Source of the DNA: Pantoea sp. SOD02
GTDB lineage: Bacteria > Pseudomonadota > Gammaproteobacteria > Enterobacterales > Enterobacteriaceae
Assembly: GCF_024707505.1 (NCBI RefSeq)
Contig: NZ_CP102604.1
Span: forward strand, 3,906,001 to 3,970,000
DNA length: 64,000 bases
Direction of reading: 5' to 3'
Position 1 is the first letter of the stretch. The number at the start of each line of letters is the position of its first letter. Position numbers and translations under genes: made by a program. Positions 9,411 through 17,500 of the stretch are shown here, one piece after another. A model generated the notes under the pieces. It was not told the DNA's origin. It was given only the letters and a program-made list of their open reading frames with translations, and did no database searches.

Positions 9411-9881
9411 TCAGGTATGGCAATAAAGCCGCGGCATACCAGAATAATTGATTATTTGATCGCCGTTCGGGAGTTGATACATCTGATAATAATCATTATG
9501 AGCGGCACGTGCTGAAGTGAAGAGAATTTGTATTGCGAGCGCTTCTGGCACCGTATCATCGGTCATCGCTTGCACTCTACGGGTATTCACCAGCATGAAA
9601 TCCCCCTGACGATGCCAGGTACTGACAGAAACGCGGTTCAGCCGATATTGGCGATCTTGTAATGAGACCGTGCCGATAATCGTCGATGTGCCACTCCCAT
9701 CCGCTTTAAAACGAGTGCGTACTGTCGCATTCAGCGTACCTGTGGGTTTTCCTTGATTGTCAATGCGATAGGGTACTTCGCACCACTCTGGTACCGGTAC
9801 GCTTGGCCGAACTAACAAAACCAACGCCCACGGTAGGATGAACGCAACAAAAACAGCCAAACCCGGCAATAATTTACGCAT
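9411..9881 (-). CDS. small membrane-anchored periplasmic protein paired with ToxR-like regulator
   Basis: This 156-residue protein has one N-terminal transmembrane anchor (GLAVFVAFILPWALVLLV) followed by a periplasmic domain of about 125 residues containing two cysteines (EWCEV and RLYCHT). The ATG at 9881 overlaps the stop of the upstream regulator by 8 bp, so synthesis is coupled. Size, topology and linkage match effector partners of membrane-bound ToxR-family regulators such as ToxS or TcpH, and the E. coli yqeI-yqeJ arrangement. Function as a stabiliser of the regulator's periplasmic domain is an inference. No clear sequence family was recognised. Confidence 0.72.
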   Translation of the reverse strand: MRKLLPGLAVFVAFILPWALVLLVRPSVPVPEWCEVPYRIDNQGKPTGTLNATVRTRFKADGSGTSTIIGTVSLQDRQYRLNRVSVSTWHRQGDFMLVNTRRVQAMTDDTVPEALAIQILFTSARAAHNDYYQMYQLPNGDQIINYSGMPRLYCHT

Positions 9882-10674
9882 CCGGTAACTCCTGAACAAA
9901 CACCATCCACGATATGCACTCATTATCCTTTTGAGCAATCGGTCTGGCGCAGAGAAAAGCGCTGGTATGCACGCGGGTGCGCGACTGATTAATGTAGAGT
10001 AATGGCGGCGTCGCACCATCCATCAGGTGAGGCTTTAACTCATTAAAACGTCGCAGAGCGTCTTTAACGATAAAAGAGTTCTCTGAGAAGCTCTCTGCAA
10101 TGAAGATCTGCGTTTGCGCCTCCTGACCATAAAATTTGTATTGCGTACCTTCATGCCTGGTTGGCGCAAACTCCTGACGCGCCACCAGCGCGAGCACCGC
10201 ATTGATCACTAATACTGCCAACACAATTCCGCGCAACAGCCATGATTTTTTCTTCACAGCGGCCGCTTTTTTAACAGGTTCAGGCTGCAGCGTGACCGGC
10301 TTTGCAACTTCAGCTGCAGGCGGTGGAACATCACTGCAGGATTCAACGTCCACCTGTTCCGCCAACACACAGCCAATCAGCGGCACCTGATGAATGACGG
10401 CGCCCGGCGCATGAGCCTGTTGCGCCAGACGGTTAATCTCGGCAATTGAATGGGTTAACCGATCGGCAAACGGAATATCTGAAGGTTCACGCTGAAAGAG
10501 TACATGCAACGCCTGATTGCGCACCAGCTTCCCCTGCGCATTAAGCACGCGACGCAATACCGCGCTTTGCAGCGGACTTAACGCCACACGTTGTGCAGGA
10601 GAATTGAGTGGATAAAACACCTGTTGGTCGGCATCAAAGCAGAGACTTTTGGCAAATAAAACAAAGCGCGCCAT
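9874..10674 (-). CDS. membrane-bound ToxR/CadC-like transcriptional regulator
   Basis: This 266-residue one-component regulator has a cytoplasmic N-terminal winged-helix DNA-binding domain (about residues 1-100), then a Pro/Lys-rich linker. A single transmembrane segment follows near residues 145-165 (LLRGIVLAVLVINAVLALVA), and then a periplasmic domain of about 100 residues. The winged-helix part has the OmpR/ToxR pattern, including LSPLQSAVLRRVLNAQGKLV. The periplasmic part carries two cysteines (FLCARP and NECISW) that could form a disulfide as in ToxR. I prefer the ATG at 10674, which has AGG 7 bases upstream. It is co-transcribed with a small membrane partner. Target genes are unknown. 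Confidence 0.82.
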   Translation of the reverse strand: MARFVLFAKSLCFDADQQVFYPLNSPAQRVALSPLQSAVLRRVLNAQGKLVRNQALHVLFQREPSDIPFADRLTHSIAEINRLAQQAHAPGAVIHQVPLIGCVLAEQVDVESCSDVPPPAAEVAKPVTLQPEPVKKAAAVKKKSWLLRGIVLAVLVINAVLALVARQEFAPTRHEGTQYKFYGQEAQTQIFIAESFSENSFIVKDALRRFNELKPHLMDGATPPLLYINQSRTRVHTSAFLCARPIAQKDNECISWMVFVQELPDA

Positions 10675-10841
10675 ATGAAACCTGATTTCCAAAAAAGCAA
10701 CTCACGCAAGTATATGTAGTTTCGCCAGATGGCGCACGCTTACTGCAAACGGCGGTATGAAGTCGCGGCTTTTTTTCGACGCGTTTAAGAGGCTAACAGG
10801 CCACAGCATTAGCTAAAAAATAGCCAGTTAATGGTGAAAAC

Positions 10842-10871
10842 ATGACAAATATCACACTAAATCGGTATACT
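10842..10871 (+). promoter_or_regulatory. candidate sigma-70 promoter for proP
   Basis: ATGACA and TATACT are spaced by 18 bases in an AT-rich stretch. Transcription would begin near 10878, leaving a leader of about 155 bases before the proP ATG. The intergenic region 10675-11033 holds this promoter and the leader hairpins and no gene. Confidence 0.55.
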
Positions 10872-10882
10872 CTGTCGCGGTT

Positions 10883-11009
10883 GGCAATCATTACCCCCCT
10901 AATAATTGCCCGGCAGGCCAGGGAAAAACGTTATTTCCCGGCTATGCTTTAATTTTCTCAACGCCGCGGACTGTTGGCAGTTATTGAGTCCGCAGCGTTG
11001 AGGATTTTT
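10883..11009 (+). promoter_or_regulatory. structured 5' leader of proP with three hairpins, the last terminator-like
   Basis: Three consecutive inverted repeats fill the proP leader. Hairpin 1 (10883-10910) pairs GGCAAT with ATTGCC and ATTA with TAAT around a C6 loop. Hairpin 2 (10917-10942) pairs GCC-GGGAAA with TTTCCC-GGC. Hairpin 3 (10957-11002) has 16-base arms with a single mismatch, and five T residues follow at 11005-11009. The ribosome site AGGG is only about 13 bases further on. This could act as an attenuator or as an RNA control site. Its function is an inference. Confidence 0.55.
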
Positions 11010-11033
11010 CGAATTCCAATACAGGGTATCTGC

Positions 11034-12539
11034 ATGAAACTACGTAGGAAGCGTGTAAAACCTATCGGGATTGATGATGTCACGATTATCGATGACTCCC
11101 GTTTACGTAAAGCCATTACCGCAGCCTCGCTGGGCAACGCGATGGAATGGTTTGATTTTGGTGTTTATGGCTTTGTGGCTTATGCGCTGGGTAAGGTGTT
11201 CTTCCCGGATGCTTCACCAAGTGTACAGATGATTGCTGCACTGGGTACGTTCTCAGTTCCGTTCCTGATTCGTCCACTCGGTGGTTTGTTCTTCGGCATG
11301 TTGGGCGATAAATATGGTCGCCAGAAAATCCTCTCTATCACCATTGTCATCATGTCGATCAGTACCTTCTGTATTGGCTTGATACCCTCTTATGCCTCGA
11401 TTGGTATCTGGGCACCGATCCTGCTGCTGTTGGCAAAAATGGCGCAGGGCTTCTCGGTCGGCGGTGAATACACCGGCGCATCGATCTTCGTTGCCGAGTA
11501 TTCGCCTGACCGTAAGCGCGGCTTTATGGGCAGTTGGCTCGACTTCGGTTCGATTGCGGGCTTCGTGCTGGGTGCGGGCGTTGTGGTACTGATCTCTACC
11601 ATCATCGGTGAAGAGAAGTTCCTCGAGTGGGGCTGGCGCATTCCGTTCTTTATTGCGCTGCCGCTGGGCATCATTGGTTTGTATCTACGCCATGCCCTGG
11701 AAGAAACGCCGGCGTTCCAGCAGCACGTTGAGAAACTGGAACAGGGCGACCGTGAAGGACTGCGCGATGGCCCGAAAGTGTCGTTTAAAGAGATCGCGAC
11801 CAAACACTGGAAAAGCCTGTTGGCTTGTATCGGTCTGGTGATTGCCACCAACGTCACCTACTACATGCTGCTGACCTACATGCCGAGTTACCTGTCGCAT
11901 AACCTGCACTACTCGGAAGATCACGGCGTATTGATCATTATCGCCATCATGATGGGTATGCTGTTTGTGCAGCCAGTGATGGGTATGCTGAGTGACCGTT
12001 TTGGCCGTCGTCCGTTTATCATCATTGGCTCTATCGCGCTGTTTGCCTTCGCGATTCCGTCCTTTATGCTGATCAACAGCGGCGTGTTGGGCCTGATTTT
12101 TGCCGGTCTTCTGCTGATGGCGGTGATTCTTAATGCCTTTACCGGTGTGATGGCGTCGTCGCTACCTGCGATGTTCCCAACCCACATTCGCTACAGCGCG
12201 TTAGCAAGTGCCTTTAATATTTCGGTGCTGATTGCCGGTTTAACGCCGACACTCGCCGCGTATTTAGTTGAAGCCACTAACAATCTGTATATGCCAGCTT
12301 ACTACCTGATGGTTGTCGCGGTGATTGGTTTGATTACCGGTATCTACATGAAAGAGACCGCTAACAAGCCGCTGCGCGGTGCCACTCCGGCGGCGTCGGA
12401 TCTCGAAGAAGCGCGTGAAATCCTGCAGGAGCATCACGACAACATCGAGCAGAAAATCGAAGATATTGATGACGAGATCGCCAAGCTTGAGGCGAAACGT
12501 AAAAACCTGGTGCAGCAGCACCCGGACATCAACGAGTAA
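11034..12539 (+). CDS. proP: proline/glycine betaine proton symporter ProP
   Basis: This 501-residue inner-membrane transporter of the major facilitator superfamily imports proline, glycine betaine and ectoine with protons under osmotic stress. It is nearly the E. coli ProP sequence throughout (500 residues), for example AMEWFDFGVYGFVAYALGKV and GDKYGRQKILSI. The C-terminal cytoplasmic tail (DIDDEIAKLEAKRKNLVQ) is the coiled coil that tunes the osmotic set point in E. coli. I chose the ATG at 11034 because AGGG lies upstream and the protein then matches E. coli in length. It is a single gene with a long leader and its own terminator. Confidence 0.97.
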   Translation: MKLRRKRVKPIGIDDVTIIDDSRLRKAITAASLGNAMEWFDFGVYGFVAYALGKVFFPDASPSVQMIAALGTFSVPFLIRPLGGLFFGMLGDKYGRQKILSITIVIMSISTFCIGLIPSYASIGIWAPILLLLAKMAQGFSVGGEYTGASIFVAEYSPDRKRGFMGSWLDFGSIAGFVLGAGVVVLISTIIGEEKFLEWGWRIPFFIALPLGIIGLYLRHALEETPAFQQHVEKLEQGDREGLRDGPKVSFKEIATKHWKSLLACIGLVIATNVTYYMLLTYMPSYLSHNLHYSEDHGVLIIIAIMMGMLFVQPVMGMLSDRFGRRPFIIIGSIALFAFAIPSFMLINSGVLGLIFAGLLLMAVILNAFTGVMASSLPAMFPTHIRYSALASAFNISVLIAGLTPTLAAYLVEATNNLYMPAYYLMVVAVIGLITGIYMKETANKPLRGATPAASDLEEAREILQEHHDNIEQKIEDIDDEIAKLEAKRKNLVQQHPDINE

Positions 12540-12548
12540 TCTTCCCCA

Positions 12549-12575
12549 CTCCCGCCGCCCGGCGGGAGTTTTCGT
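12549..12575 (+). terminator. Rho-independent terminator of proP
   Basis: A GC-rich stem (CTCCCGCC with GGCGGGAG) and a short loop are followed by TTTT, 10 bases after the proP stop. Confidence 0.85.
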
Positions 12576-12655
12576 TTCCGCACACAATCCTTCATCCGCA
12601 GCTACGAAAAGGGGTAAACTATTGCCACTTTTTTAACCTGCATAAGTTGTAGAGC

Positions 12656-13633
12656 ATGTCTGAATTTAATCTGATCCAGCGCCCAAGAAGGCTGCGTAAA
12701 AGCGCGTCAATGCGCGAAATGTTCCAGGAATCCAACCTCAGCATCAACGATCTGGCACTACCGATCTTCGTTGAAGAAGGTGTGGACGATTACGTGCCAA
12801 TTAACGCCATGCCGGGCGTGGTGCGTATTCCAGAAAAACGTTTGGCGTATGAGATCGAACGTATTGCCAAAGCGGGTATTCGTTCAGTGATGACCTTCGG
12901 CATTTCCCACCATACCGACGCCACCGGCAGCGATGCCTGGAATGAAAACGGTTTGGTGGCACGTATGTCGCGTATCTGCAAAGACACCGTGCCAGAAATG
13001 ATCGTGATGTCTGATACCTGTTTCTGCGAATACACCAGCCACGGCCATTGCGGCGTGCTGTGCGATCACGGCGTTGATAACGACCAAACGCTGATTAATC
13101 TCGGTAAGCAAGCCGTGGTGGCAGCGCAAGCCGGCGCCGACTTTATCGCCCCTTCTGCCGCGATGGATGGCCAGGTGAAAGCCATTCGTCAGGCGCTCGA
13201 CGCCGCAGGTTTCACCGACACCGCTATCATGTCGTATTCGACCAAGTTCGCCTCCTCCTTCTACGGCCCGTTCCGTGAAGCAGCAGGCACCGCGCTGAAA
13301 GGCGATCGTAAGACTTATCAGATGAATCCAATGAACCGCCGTGAAGCGCTGCGCGAGTCGCTGCTTGATGAAGCGGAAGGCGCAGATTCACTGATGGTGA
13401 AACCAGCGGGTGCTTACCTCGATATCCTGCGCGATATCCGCGAACGCACCACGTTGCCGCTGGCGGCGTACCAGGTGAGCGGTGAGTACGCGATGATCAA
13501 ATTCGCCGCACAGGCGGGCGCCATCGACGAACGTAATGTGATTCTGGAAAGCCTGGGCGCGATTAAACGTGCCGGTGCCGATCTCATTTTCAGCTATTTT
13601 GCCCTTGATCTCGCCGAGCAAAAAGTGCTCTGA
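12656..13633 (+). CDS. hemB: delta-aminolevulinic acid dehydratase (porphobilinogen synthase)
   Basis: HemB condenses two 5-aminolevulinate molecules into porphobilinogen, the second step of tetrapyrrole synthesis from ALA, in the cytoplasm. The 325-residue protein aligns end to end with E. coli HemB (324). The metal-binding cysteines are in [17 protein letters not shown]. The Schiff-base lysines are in [15 protein letters not shown] and [12 protein letters not shown]. It is a single gene after proP, with a short gap containing the proP terminator. Nothing unusual was seen. Confidence 0.97.
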   Translation: MSEFNLIQRPRRLRKSASMREMFQESNLSINDLALPIFVEEGVDDYVPINAMPGVVRIPEKRLAYEIERIAKAGIRSVMTFGISHHTDATGSDAWNENGLVARMSRICKDTVPEMIVMSDTCFCEYTSHGHCGVLCDHGVDNDQTLINLGKQAVVAAQAGADFIAPSAAMDGQVKAIRQALDAAGFTDTAIMSYSTKFASSFYGPFREAAGTALKGDRKTYQMNPMNRREALRESLLDEAEGADSLMVKPAGAYLDILRDIRERTTLPLAAYQVSGEYAMIKFAAQAGAIDERNVILESLGAIKRAGADLIFSYFALDLAEQKVL

Positions 13634-13642
13634 TTATCATTA

Positions 13643-13678
13643 CGCCTGGCATCGGACATCGCATCACGTTGCCAGGCG
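13643..13678 (+). terminator. possible terminator hairpin after hemB
   Basis: CGCCTGGCA and TGCCAGGCG form a 9-bp stem with a 17-base loop, just after the hemB stop. Only a weak T tract (CTTTC) follows, so this could instead be a 3' stabilising hairpin. Confidence 0.45.
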
Positions 13679-13742
13679 CTTTCAGCCTTTATGGCACCAA
13701 CACCAGTGTTTCAGTAATTCCATAATTAATAAGAGTAACGCG

Positions 13743-14714
13743 ATGAAAGCACCTGCACTGCCTGCGGACGAGTCACATCGTCTGGCCCAGTTACGTGCGC
13801 TCAACATTCTGCACACGCCGGCAGAAGAGCGTTTCGACCGATTAACCCGCCTTGCTCGTCGTTTGTTTGGCGTGCCCGTCGCGCTGGTCAGCCTGCTGGA
13901 AGAGGACCATCAGTGGTTCAAATCAGCGGCCGGTTACGCTGCTACCACCGCACCACGTAATACCTCATTTTGTGGCCACGCAATCCTGCAAGATGATGTG
14001 ATGGTGGTTGAAAACGCGCTAGAAGACGAACGTTTCCACGACAACCCATTGGTGAGCGGTGAAAACAGCCCAGTGCGTTTTTACGCCGGGTGTCCACTGC
14101 GCACGCCCGCCGGAGCCAAAATCGGCACGCTGTGTATTATCGATCACCATGCGCGCCAGTTCGATGCAGACGATATTCATACACTGCGCGATTTGGCCGC
14201 AATGGCGGAAGCGGAGCTGGTGGCTTTCCAGACCGCGACCTCAGATGAATTGACGCAAATCACCAATCGCCGCGGCTTTATGACGCTCGGCCAGCTGGCG
14301 CTGAATGAGTGCCAGGTGAAGCAGTTACCCGCCAGCCTGACGTTCCTCGATCTCGATCGCTTTAAAGCCATCAACGATACCCTCGGCCATCGCGAAGGCG
14401 ACCGCGCGCTGATGGATTTTGCCGATGCCATGAAAGTGAGTTTCCGCCATGCGGATATCTTTGCCCGTTTGGGTGGCGATGAGTTTGTGGTGCTGTTTAA
14501 CGGCTTGCAGCTCGCCGATGCCGAAGGCGTGTTGGCGCGCTTTGATGGTTTTCTGCAACAGCAAACCCAGAATCTTGAGCGGCGTTACGCCCTGCACTTC
14601 TCATCGGGCATTGTTGAGTTCGATCCTGACCATCCGCAATCGCTGGAACAGTTGCTGGAAGGTAGCGACGAACGGATGTACGCCGCTAAGAATGGGAAAA
14701 AGAAGCTGAGTTGA
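13743..14714 (+). CDS. GAF-GGDEF diguanylate cyclase
   Basis: This 323-residue cytoplasmic enzyme should make c-di-GMP from two GTP. It has an N-terminal GAF sensor (about residues 20-165, including NTSFCGHAIL and CPLRTPAGAKIGTLCIID) and a C-terminal GGDEF domain. The active-site motif GGDEF is intact at 244-248. RHAD at 235-238 sits exactly five residues before it, which is the RxxD inhibitory site, so product feedback is likely. The GAF ligand is unknown. The ATG at 13743 has only a weak ribosome site. It is a single gene, convergent with the next across a REP-like palindrome. Confidence 0.92.
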   Translation: MKAPALPADESHRLAQLRALNILHTPAEERFDRLTRLARRLFGVPVALVSLLEEDHQWFKSAAGYAATTAPRNTSFCGHAILQDDVMVVENALEDERFHDNPLVSGENSPVRFYAGCPLRTPAGAKIGTLCIIDHHARQFDADDIHTLRDLAAMAEAELVAFQTATSDELTQITNRRGFMTLGQLALNECQVKQLPASLTFLDLDRFKAINDTLGHREGDRALMDFADAMKVSFRHADIFARLGGDEFVVLFNGLQLADAEGVLARFDGFLQQQTQNLERRYALHFSSGIVEFDPDHPQSLEQLLEGSDERMYAAKNGKKKLS

Positions 14715-14718
14715 TGTT

Positions 14719-14742
14719 GGTCGCCATGAATGGCGACCCTAC
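14719..14742 (-). repeat. GTAG-headed REP-like palindrome, TCGCC stem (copy 3)
   Basis: This perfect 24-bp member has 9-bp arms. It fills the gap between the convergent stops of the diguanylate cyclase and the alpha/beta hydrolase genes. Confidence 0.9.
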
Positions 14743-14744
14743 GG

Positions 14745-15767
14745 TTAATTGCCAGCTAAATCCGCGATTAATGTCTGATTAAACTTCTGCGGCTCTTCCA
14801 TTTGCGGCGCGTGGCCCATGCCGGGGAATTCGATTAAGCGTGCGCCAGGAATCAGCTGCGCCACCTGCTTGCCCAGCACGTTGTAATGTCCGAGTTTTGC
14901 TTTCACGTCCGGCGGCGCGATATCGCTGCCAATCGCCGTGGTGTCAGCGGTACCGATCATTAAGGTGGTTGGCACGCGCAGATCTTTAAATTCGTAATAA
15001 ACCGGCTGTGTGAAAATCATGTCGTAGATTAACGCCGAGTTCCACGCCACTTTCTTGTGGCCCGGTCCGCTGTTTAGTCCGGCCAGCATATCGACCCATT
15101 TGTCATACTCCGGCTTCCACTGGCCGCTGTAATAAGTCTGCTGTTCATACTTCTTGATACCCGCCGCATCCAGCTTGAGTTCACGTTGATACCACTGATC
15201 CACCGAGCGCCACGGCGCGCCTTTGGCTTTCCAGTCTTCTAAACCAATGGGATTAACCAGCACCAGCTTCTGCGTTTGCTGTGGATACATCAGCGCATAG
15301 CGCGTCGCCAGCATGCCGCCGGTGGAATGCCCAACAATAATGGCGTTGTCGATACCTAGCTGCTGCAACAGCTGATGGGTGTTCTGCGCTAGTTGCTGGA
15401 AGGTGTATTGATAGTTAGCTGGTTTGGTAGAGCTACAGAAGCCAATCTGATCCGGCGCAATCACCCGATAACCTTTCTGGCTCAGCGCTTTGATGGTGTC
15501 GTCCCAGGTTGCGCCACAGAAGTTCTTGCCGTGCATCAGCACCACAGTTTTGCCGTTGGCTTGCTGCGTGGGTTTGACATCCATGTAACCCATACTCAGT
15601 GCTTGCTGCTGCGAAGAGAATTTAAAGTGCTGCAGTGGATAGGGATAGTGGAAGCCTTCCAACTGCTCGCCATACACATTGGCAGCGAGCGCCGGGGCGG
15701 TACCGCAGAGCGCGATTGATGCCAGAATAACGGCAAGTGACTGTTTTGGCTTGAAACGAAAATCCAT
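14745..15767 (-). CDS. secreted alpha/beta hydrolase
   Basis: This 340-residue protein has a signal peptide ending near ALAA (about residue 29), so it should act in the periplasm or outside. The fold is alpha/beta hydrolase: an oxyanion-hole motif (VLMHGKNFCG), the nucleophile elbow VGHSTGGMLATRYA, and the catalytic His in FPGMGHAPQMEEP. The substrate is unknown; haloalkane dehalogenase, lactonase and esterase families share these motifs. I chose the ATG at 15767, with AGGA 8 bases upstream, over a TTG five codons earlier. It is divergent from an AraC-type regulator across 317 bp. Confidence 0.82.
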   Translation of the reverse strand: MDFRFKPKQSLAVILASIALCGTAPALAANVYGEQLEGFHYPYPLQHFKFSSQQQALSMGYMDVKPTQQANGKTVVLMHGKNFCGATWDDTIKALSQKGYRVIAPDQIGFCSSTKPANYQYTFQQLAQNTHQLLQQLGIDNAIIVGHSTGGMLATRYALMYPQQTQKLVLVNPIGLEDWKAKGAPWRSVDQWYQRELKLDAAGIKKYEQQTYYSGQWKPEYDKWVDMLAGLNSGPGHKKVAWNSALIYDMIFTQPVYYEFKDLRVPTTLMIGTADTTAIGSDIAPPDVKAKLGHYNVLGKQVAQLIPGARLIEFPGMGHAPQMEEPQKFNQTLIADLAGN

Positions 15768-16025
15768 AGCGCCATTCCTCAAGAGTGAAAACCTTCAGTC
15801 TGGCACGTTAATTCGCGTTAAGTATTGATGAAGTGTGCCGACAAAAAGCACACCTTTTACTATTAAGCATCACGATGCGATGAAAAATTTGAGTTAATAA
15901 TAACGCCCGTTATTACGATAAATATTCAACACCATCACAACAAGAAAACCTGTAAATTCACGAAAACCAAGACCGGTCTTGATGACAAATAACAAAAGAG
16001 CCGAATAATCAGAAAACTTTACATT

Positions 16026-16067
16026 AATTGCAGAATGGAAAGATTAATTAAATTACACTCTGCAATT
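16026..16067 (+). promoter_or_regulatory. inverted repeat in the leader of the MarA-like gene
   Basis: AATTGCAGA and TCTGCAATT are perfect 9-bp arms 24 bases apart. The repeat ends 6 bases before the GGAGG ribosome site of the regulator gene. It may be an autoregulatory operator or a leader hairpin. The intergenic region 15768-16084 is AT-rich and otherwise shows only divergent promoter sequence. Confidence 0.4.
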
Positions 16068-16084
16068 GTTAATGGAGGACTATG

Positions 16085-16576
16085 ATGACACAGCAAAAAT
16101 ATAATGAAGGGGTAATTGATTCGGTAACCGAATGGATTATGGCTAACCTGGATCAACGTTTAAGCATCGATGATATCGCACTGAAGTCCGGCTACTCTAA
16201 ATGGTATTTGCAGAAACTCTTTGCCCGCTATCACAATGAAACCCTGGCACGCTACATCCGCAAAAAGAAATTGGTTTACTGCATCAATGACTTAAAAGAC
16301 AGTAACGCGCCGATTATCAGCCTGGCGGTTAAATACCATTTTGAAAGCCAGCAATCATTTACCCGGTCGTTTAAGCATGTATTGGGCTGCACGCCGCTTT
16401 ATTGCCGCAAGCGCCAGCTCGATGATAAAACCAAACAAGCAATGCGTGAAAGTAGCGATCCCTGTGTGCTGTGTCGTCAAGCGGGTTTTGATGCCACAGA
16501 ACGTGCTAAAGAGGTTGTTACGCCGGTAGCGCGCAACGATAGATTTCTGCCCCGGCTCAGTTGTGTGATGCGTTGA
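16085..16576 (+). CDS. small AraC-family regulator, MarA/SoxS/RamA type
   Basis: This protein of about 163 residues consists mainly of the two helix-turn-helix motifs of the MarA class (LSIDDIALKSGYSKWYLQKLF and PIISLAVKYHFESQQSFTRSFKHVLG), with no ligand-binding domain. MarA-class proteins activate efflux pumps and stress genes, and their level is set by transcription. A tail of about 50 residues containing CVLC is longer than in MarA. Two ATGs are adjacent. I prefer 16085 because GGAGG is then 6 bases away rather than 3. The upstream region is AT-rich and has an inverted repeat. RamA is a possible orthologue but this is not certain. Confidence 0.8.
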   Translation: MTQQKYNEGVIDSVTEWIMANLDQRLSIDDIALKSGYSKWYLQKLFARYHNETLARYIRKKKLVYCINDLKDSNAPIISLAVKYHFESQQSFTRSFKHVLGCTPLYCRKRQLDDKTKQAMRESSDPCVLCRQAGFDATERAKEVVTPVARNDRFLPRLSCVMR

Positions 16577-16655
16577 TAAATAACGGTTCTTTTATTAACG
16601 CCTTTTAACGTCAACAGACTTATTCATTTCAATTAAATGACCTATTTCATCAATG

Positions 16656-16680
16656 AAAAACGGATGGCGCACCATCCGTT
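16656..16680 (-). terminator. Rho-independent terminator of the rhm operon
   Basis: On the minus strand a 9-bp stem (AACGGATGG with CCATCCGTT) and a 4-base loop are followed by TTTTT, just past the rhmA stop. Confidence 0.85.
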
Positions 16681-16686
16681 TACTCA

Positions 16687-17487
16687 TTAGTAGTTCGATT
16701 TATTCGGCGCGATTAAACGCTTTTTAAAATGCGCGAGCCGATTATCTAGTGCATCGGTATAAAGCATGGTATCCACACCAACAGCAACAAAGTTTGCCCC
16801 CCAACTGATGGCGCGTTCTGCCATTTCAAGATTCACTGCCAGAAAACCGGCCGCTTTTCCTGCGCTGCGGATGCGTTTAATACTGTGCTCAATCACCTTC
16901 TGCACTTCAGGATGCGCTGCATTATCGGGATAACCTAATGAGGCGGATAAATCTGCCGGGCCAATAAATATCCCGTCAACGCCTTCTACTTCCAGTAACG
17001 CATCCAGATTATCAATCGCCGTTTTGCTTTCGGCCTGAATCAACAGGCATAACTCTTCATTGGCGCGCGCCATGTAATTTTCCACGCGTCCCCAACGCGC
17101 CGCCCGCGCCACGCCCGCTCCAACGCCGCGCGTACCGTAAGGCGGATAGCGCGTCGCCTGCACCAACGCTTTTGCCTGCTCGGCGCTATCGATCATCGGT
17201 ACCAGCAAGGTGCGCGCACCGATATCCAGCACCTGCTTAATCAATGCGGTCTGGAATTCAATCGGACGAATCACCGGCTGGCTGCGATAAGGCGCGACCG
17301 CCTGCAATTGATGATAGAGATCCTGCACGGTATTCGGAGCGTGTTCGCCATCAATCAGTAACCAGTCGTAGCCGCTGGTGGCGGCAATTTCGGCCAGATA
17401 CGACGAGGTGCTGCTCAGCCACAAGCCAATCTGCGTTTCACCTTTAGCCAATCCGGCTTTGAAAGGATTTTTTAATGGGTCCTGCAT
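16687..17487 (-). CDS. rhmA: 2-keto-3-deoxy-L-rhamnonate aldolase
   Basis: RhmA splits 2-keto-3-deoxy-L-rhamnonate into pyruvate and lactaldehyde with a divalent metal, the last step of the L-rhamnonate pathway. The 266-residue protein is close to E. coli RhmA (YfaU) over its length. It shares [53 protein letters not shown] (positions about 115-137) and [20 protein letters not shown]. It belongs to the HpcH/HpaI class II aldolase family. It is the last gene of the operon, 13 bp after rhmT, and is followed by a strong terminator. Confidence 0.93.
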   Translation of the reverse strand: MQDPLKNPFKAGLAKGETQIGLWLSSTSSYLAEIAATSGYDWLLIDGEHAPNTVQDLYHQLQAVAPYRSQPVIRPIEFQTALIKQVLDIGARTLLVPMIDSAEQAKALVQATRYPPYGTRGVGAGVARAARWGRVENYMARANEELCLLIQAESKTAIDNLDALLEVEGVDGIFIGPADLSASLGYPDNAAHPEVQKVIEHSIKRIRSAGKAAGFLAVNLEMAERAISWGANFVAVGVDTMLYTDALDNRLAHFKKRLIAPNKSNY

Positions 17488-17500
17488 AGCTTCTCCTTAC

